Assembly (NCBI RefSeq): GCF_023544465.1
Contig: NZ_JALPVL010000016.1
Location: forward strand, 62,001-126,000
Direction: 5' to 3'
Source: Paractinoplanes maris
GTDB lineage: Bacteria > Actinomycetota > Actinomycetes > Mycobacteriales > Micromonosporaceae
Length of the DNA: 64,000 bases
Part shown: positions 59,073-64,000 of the stretch, in pieces
Numbering within the stretch: position 1 is the first letter of the stretch
Layout: each line of letters begins with the position of its first letter
Notes under the pieces: model-generated
What the model was told of the DNA's origin: nothing
Databases searched by the model: none
Seen by the model: only the letters and a program-made list of their open reading frames with translations
Translations under genes and position numbers: made by a program

Positions 59073-60016
59073 GCCGGCACCTCCTGTCGCTCGCGGGCGG
59101 TCGCCTCGCGTCGTTTGGCCGCGTGGGCCGCCGCGGCCTCGCGGACCCAGGCGCCGTCCTCGTCGGCCCGGCGCCGGTTCGCGAGGCGCTCCGCGTTCAT
59201 CGGCCCGTCGCCGGAGATCACCCGCTTGAGCTCGGACCAGTCGATCTCGCCGAAGTCGTGGTGCTCCCGCTCGGCGTTCCAGCGCAGGTCGGGGTCGGGC
59301 AGGGTGACGCCCAGCGCCTCGGCCTGGGGCACGCTCATGTCGACGAAGCGCTGCCGGAGCTCGTCGTTGGTGTGGCGCTTGATCTTCCAGGCCATCGACT
59401 GCGCCGTGTTGGGCGACTCGGCGTCGGGCGGGCCGAACATCATCAGCGACGGCCACCACCAGCGGTCGACCGCGTCCTGCACCATCGCGCGCTGCGCCTC
59501 GGTGCCGCGCATCATCGTCATCAGCAGCTCGTAGCCCTGCCGCTGATGGAACGACTCCTCCTTGCAGATGCGGATCATCGCCCTCGCGTACGGCCCGAAC
59601 GAGCTGCGGCACAGCGGCACCTGATTGCAGATCGCGGCGCCGTCGACGAGCCAGCCGATGACGCCGACGTCGGCGAAGGTCAGCGTCGGGTAATTGAAGA
59701 TCGAGGAGTATTTCTGACGGCCCTCGATCAACCGGCGGGTCAGGTCGCCCCGGTCGGCGCCGAGCGTCTCGGCCGCGGAGTAGAGGTAAAGGCCGTGGCC
59801 GGCCTCGTCCTGCACCTTGGCCAGCAGGATCGCCTTGCGCCGCAGCGACGGGGCCCGGGTGATCCAGGCGCCCTCGGGCTGCATGCCGATGATCTCGGAG
59901 TGCGCGTGCTGGGCGATCTGCCGGATCATCGTCTTGCGATAGCCGTCGGGCATCCAGTCCCGCGGCTCGATGCGCTGATCTTTGTCGATCGTCGCGGTGA
60001 ACGCCTGCTCGTTCAT
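59069..60016 (-). CDS. paaA: PaaA, catalytic diiron subunit of the epoxidase
   Basis: Diiron monooxygenase alpha subunit of 315 residues that epoxidises the ring of phenylacetyl-CoA. The metal-binding ExxH sequences are visible in KVQDEAGHGLY and CKEESFHQRQG. TDPMPDGYRKTM-like N-terminus (DWMPDGYRKTMIRQ) is typical. ATG 60016 overlaps the upstream dehydrogenase stop. Confidence 0.96.
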   Translation of the reverse strand: MNEQAFTATIDKDQRIEPRDWMPDGYRKTMIRQIAQHAHSEIIGMQPEGAWITRAPSLRRKAILLAKVQDEAGHGLYLYSAAETLGADRGDLTRRLIEGRQKYSSIFNYPTLTFADVGVIGWLVDGAAICNQVPLCRSSFGPYARAMIRICKEESFHQRQGYELLMTMMRGTEAQRAMVQDAVDRWWWPSLMMFGPPDAESPNTAQSMAWKIKRHTNDELRQRFVDMSVPQAEALGVTLPDPDLRWNAEREHHDFGEIDWSELKRVISGDGPMNAERLANRRRADEDGAWVREAAAAHAAKRREATARERQEVPA

Positions 60017-60885
60017 GACGCCTCCCAGCTGAAGAAGCCCTGTCCGGTCTTGCGGCCCAGCTCGCCACGGGCCACCTTGTCGCGCAGCAGCCGGGGCGGG
60101 GCGAACCGCTCCCCCAGCTCACGGTGCAGGTGCTCGGCGATCGCGAGCCGCACGTCGAGCCCGACCAGGTCGGTCGAGCGCAGCGGGCCCATCGGATGCC
60201 GATAGCCCAGCTCCATGGCCCGGTCGATGGCCGCCGCGTCGGTGACACCCTCCTCGAGCATGCGGATCGCCTCGAGGCCGAGCAGCACGCCGAGCCGGCT
60301 GGTGGCGAACCCGGGCGAATCGCGGACGACGACCTCGCTCTTGCCCAGCCCGGCCACCCAGGCCCGGGCCGATTCCCGGGCCGCGTCGGTGGTCTGCGGG
60401 CCGGTCACGATCTCGACCAGTCTGCTGGCCGGCACCGGGTTGAAGAAGTGCAGGCCGACGAACCGCTCCGGCCGCCGGAGCCCGTCGGCCATCCCGGTGA
60501 TCGACAGCGAGCTGGTGTTGCTGGCCAGCACGGCGTTGTCGCCGACGGCCCGCTCGGCCGCGGCCAGCACCTGGATCTTGAGGGCCGCGTCCTCGGGCAC
60601 GGCCTCGACGACCAGATCGGTGTCGGCGCCCAGCCCGGCCGCGTCGTCGACGAGCACGAGCCGTTCGAGCACCAGATCGGCCGACTCGGCGAGCACACCC
60701 TTCTCGGTGGCGCGGAGCAGCCCCATGGCCACCCGGTCGCGGGCGGCCGCGGCGGCCGCCGGGTCACGCTCGACGAGACAGACGACCGAGCCGGCCACCG
60801 CGAAGACCTGAGCGATGCCGGCCCCCATCCGCCCGCCACCGATGACGGCGACCAGCTTGGGCACGGCCGGAGCAGGCGCGGTCAT
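60013..60885 (-). CDS. paaH: 3-hydroxyacyl-CoA dehydrogenase (PaaH-like)
   Basis: NAD-dependent enzyme of 290 residues for beta-oxidation of the opened ring. The Rossmann motif AVIGGGRMGAGIA starts near residue 13; SNTSSLSIT, LHFFNPVP and VVRDSPGFATSRL are the catalytic signatures. Closest to 3-hydroxybutyryl-CoA dehydrogenase/PaaH. ATG overlaps the hydratase stop; ATGA with paaA downstream. Confidence 0.92.
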   Translation of the reverse strand: MTAPAPAVPKLVAVIGGGRMGAGIAQVFAVAGSVVCLVERDPAAAAAARDRVAMGLLRATEKGVLAESADLVLERLVLVDDAAGLGADTDLVVEAVPEDAALKIQVLAAAERAVGDNAVLASNTSSLSITGMADGLRRPERFVGLHFFNPVPASRLVEIVTGPQTTDAARESARAWVAGLGKSEVVVRDSPGFATSRLGVLLGLEAIRMLEEGVTDAAAIDRAMELGYRHPMGPLRSTDLVGLDVRLAIAEHLHRELGERFAPPRLLRDKVARGELGRKTGQGFFSWEAS

Positions 60886-61606
60886 GACCGGCTCCCGCCG
60901 AGGAAGGCGTCCATCCGCACGCGTTTCTCCTCGGACTCGAAGAGGATCGCCTGGGCCAGGTCGTCGGTGAGCGGGTGTCCGTGGCCATCGGCGACCAGCT
61001 TGGTCAGACGCAGGGCGAGGGCGCCCGACCGGGTCATCCGGTCGAGCAGCGAGTGCGCCCGCTGGAGAAGATCCTCGGCCGGCACGACCTCGGCGACCAG
61101 GCCGAACCGCAGCGCGTCGCCGGCGTCGAGCCGGCGCCCGGCCAGCAGCACCTGCTTGGCCACCGAGGCGCCGACCAGCTCGCGCAGGCGCCAGCAGGCA
61201 CCGGCCGCGGCCAGGATGCCGAGGCCGGGCTCCGGGTTGCCGAACACGGCCGCCGGGGAGGCGAGGCGCACGTCGCACGCATAGGCCAGCTCGGCGCCGC
61301 CACCCAGCGCGTAACCGTCGACGGCGGCCACCGTGGGCAGTGGCAGCCGGGCCAGACGGTCGAACAACCGGCTGTTGATGCCCTGCAACGCCTGCTCGCG
61401 TCCCCGTTCGCGCAGTTCCCCGATGTCGGCTCCGGCGGCGAACGTGCCGCCGTCGCCGGTGATCAGCAGCAGCCGCGGCTCGCGCTCCACGGCCGCGCAC
61501 ACGTCGTGCAGCTCCCCGACCATGGCGGCGTTGATCGCGTTGCGGGCCTCCGGCCGCCGCAACGTCACCACCACCCGGTCGTCGAGCTCCTCGACGTGCA
61601 GAGTGC

Positions 61607-61610
<4 letters not shown>
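60882..61610 (-). CDS. Enoyl-CoA hydratase/isomerase (PaaF/PaaG-like)
   Basis: Crotonase-fold protein of 242 residues. Oxyanion-hole segments GTFAAGADIGEL and AVDGYALGGGAELAYACD, followed by FGNPEPGLGI with the Glu region. It could isomerise the epoxide (PaaG) or hydrate the enoyl-CoA (PaaF); the sequence does not let me choose. Only one such gene is in the window. ATG 61610 overlaps the thiolase stop. Confidence 0.9.
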
Positions 61611-62809
<1,199 letters not shown>

Positions 62810-62828
62810 GGTGATGCTCCTCCGGTGC

Positions 62829-64000
62829 TCAGACGTGGTGACGGGACTGGAGGGTGAAGAACCGGCCGGTGACGAAGTAGTCGTCGGTCAGCGAGGCCGT
62901 GGCGGCCGGGTTGGCCCCGGAGCCGTGCAGGTCGCTGAACGCGGCGGTCTGGTTGACGAACACCCCACCGGTCAGATTTTCGGCAAGATGCACGCCCGCG
63001 TCGAGCGCGGCCTCCCGCGCAGCGGAAAGGACGTCGGGATTTGTGGAGTGGACCAGCGCGGTCAGCGCCCCGTGGGCCCGGACCGTCTCGACCAGGATGC
63101 GCAGGCTGTGCTCGGTCGACTCGGTGGCGATGACGAACGAGACCGGGCCGAACCACTCGCGGGTGTATGCCTTCTCGTCGGCGGCGTCGAGCCGGACGAC
63201 GACCGGGGTGCGGATCGTGGCCCCCGGGTTGTGCTCGTCGGTGACCTCAGCCGTCGGGTGGATGACGCTCGCCGCGTTGTCGGCCTCGGTCAGCCGGGCC
63301 AGGACGCTGTCGTTGGCGATCGCGCCGAGCGTGCCCGCGGCGCGGGCCGGGTCACCCAGCAGCTTGTCGAGTGCGGCGGCGAGGTCGGCGCCGAACTCGT
63401 CGGCGGACCGGTGGCCGGCGTCGGTCTCGATGCCGTCCCGCGGGATCAGCAGGTTTTGCGGCGTGGTGCACATCTGGCCGCTGTAGAGCGAGAGCGAGAA
63501 GGACAGGTTGCGCAGCAGGCCCTTGTAGTCGTCGGTGGAGTCGATGACGACCGTGTTGAGCCCGGCCTTCTCGGTGTAGACGACGGCCTGACGCGCGTTC
63601 GCCTCCAGCCAGTTGCCGAACTCGCTGGAACCGGTGAAGTCGACGATCCGGACGTCGGGGTGCGTGGCCAGGGTGGCGGCGATGCCGTCGCCCGGCTCCT
63701 CGACGGCCAGCGTCACCAGGTCGGGGCTCTGGCCGGCCTCGGCGAGCACCTCGCGGCAGATCTGCACGGTGATGGCCAGCGGCAGCACGGCGCCCGGGTG
63801 CGGCTTGACGATCACCGGGTTGCCGGTGACCAGGCTGGCGAAGAGGCCGGGATAGCTGTTCCACGTGGGGAAGGTGTTGCAGCCGATCACGAGGCCGACC
63901 CCGCGGCCGACAACCGTGCTCGTCTTGGCCAGGCGCAGCGGGTCACCGCCGCGCTGGGGCTTGCTCCACTCGGTGGTGGCCGGGATGCGGGTGGTGGCGG
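62829..64000 (-). CDS. paaN: PaaN, aldehyde-dehydrogenase-family protein (5'-truncated by window)
   Basis: ALDH-fold enzyme, at least 390 residues here; the frame runs past 64000. Recognisable signatures: IGCNTFPTWNSYPGLFASLV, KPHPGAVLPLAITVQICREV and FTGSSEFGNWLE (the NAD/active loop region), and YSGQMCTTPQNLLIP with the catalytic Cys. It matches the actinobacterial PaaN branch and ends at FFTLQSRHHV, so the C-terminal MaoC hydratase domain of bifunctional PaaZ is absent. It oxidises the ring-opened semialdehyde; a separate hydratase must open the ring. Start lies outside the window. Confidence 0.92.
   Translation of the reverse strand, partial: ATTRIPATTEWSKPQRGGDPLRLAKTSTVVGRGVGLVIGCNTFPTWNSYPGLFASLVTGNPVIVKPHPGAVLPLAITVQICREVLAEAGQSPDLVTLAVEEPGDGIAATLATHPDVRIVDFTGSSEFGNWLEANARQAVVYTEKAGLNTVVIDSTDDYKGLLRNLSFSLSLYSGQMCTTPQNLLIPRDGIETDAGHRSADEFGADLAAALDKLLGDPARAAGTLGAIANDSVLARLTEADNAASVIHPTAEVTDEHNPGATIRTPVVVRLDAADEKAYTREWFGPVSFVIATESTEHSLRILVETVRAHGALTALVHSTNPDVLSAAREAALDAGVHLAENLTGGVFVNQTAAFSDLHGSGANPAATASLTDDYFVTGRFFTLQSRHHV

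Overview
The window is high-GC DNA (roughly 70 % by eye) from an actinobacterium. GTG and even TTG starts are frequent, genes often overlap as ATGA or GTGA, and alanine/proline/glycine-rich proteins abound. The lipoproteins, the SNF2/SWIM pair, TIGR03089, DUF1684 and DUF5990 proteins and the paa operon fit Micromonosporaceae (Actinoplanes-like) best; that placement is inference, since there is no rRNA or other phylogenetic marker. It looks like ordinary chromosome: no phage, transposase, CRISPR array, tRNA or rRNA was seen.

Layout. 1-8964: a Pro-rich repeat protein running to the left edge, an SDR, a divergent EamA exporter/LysR pair, a zinc-ribbon SDR, a secreted GQGDxxx-repeat protein and a SWIM protein. 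9136-15017 (minus strand): SNF2 helicase, DUF5990, an ATP-grasp enzyme with its esterase neighbour, and a STAS protein. 15233-18557: an amino-acid permease coupled to a universal stress protein, and a soluble Ser/Thr kinase. 18654-25865: an agmatinase-like ureohydrolase, DUF1684 and a complete oligopeptide-type ABC importer. 25999-31041: a GntR-like regulator with an unusual Cys/His tail, a TetR-GNAT fusion with a frameshift, an M20 peptidase and a lone receiver protein. 31350-43497: a cell-surface glycan region (beta-propeller, sulfotransferase, three GT2 transferases, a large membrane protein, beta-helix protein, GH26-like lipoprotein, polysaccharide deacetylase). 43657-56314: small unknowns, a kinase, a metallophosphoesterase, a damaged divergent HxlR/reductase pair, a fused two-NBD ABC exporter, a 31-copy satellite, an HtrA-like protease, and TIGR03089 and methyltransferase proteins. 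56360-64000 (minus strand): a nearly complete phenylacetate catabolic operon (paaN, thiolase, enoyl-CoA hydratase, 3-hydroxyacyl-CoA dehydrogenase, paaABCDE) leaving the window at the right.

How genes work together. The paa genes are almost all translationally coupled and together epoxidise, open and beta-oxidise phenylacetyl-CoA. The ureohydrolase operon pairs a guanidino-compound hydrolase with an importer. The glycan region makes and trims a surface polysaccharide by inference only.

A recurrent theme is tandem-repeat expansion in linkers, tails and one intergenic region. The strongest oddities are the HxlR/reductase pair whose shared promoter and start codons are missing, the 31-copy 13-15-bp satellite, the GntR protein with two Cx5HxGxH motifs, and the frameshifted TetR-repeat-GNAT fusion.
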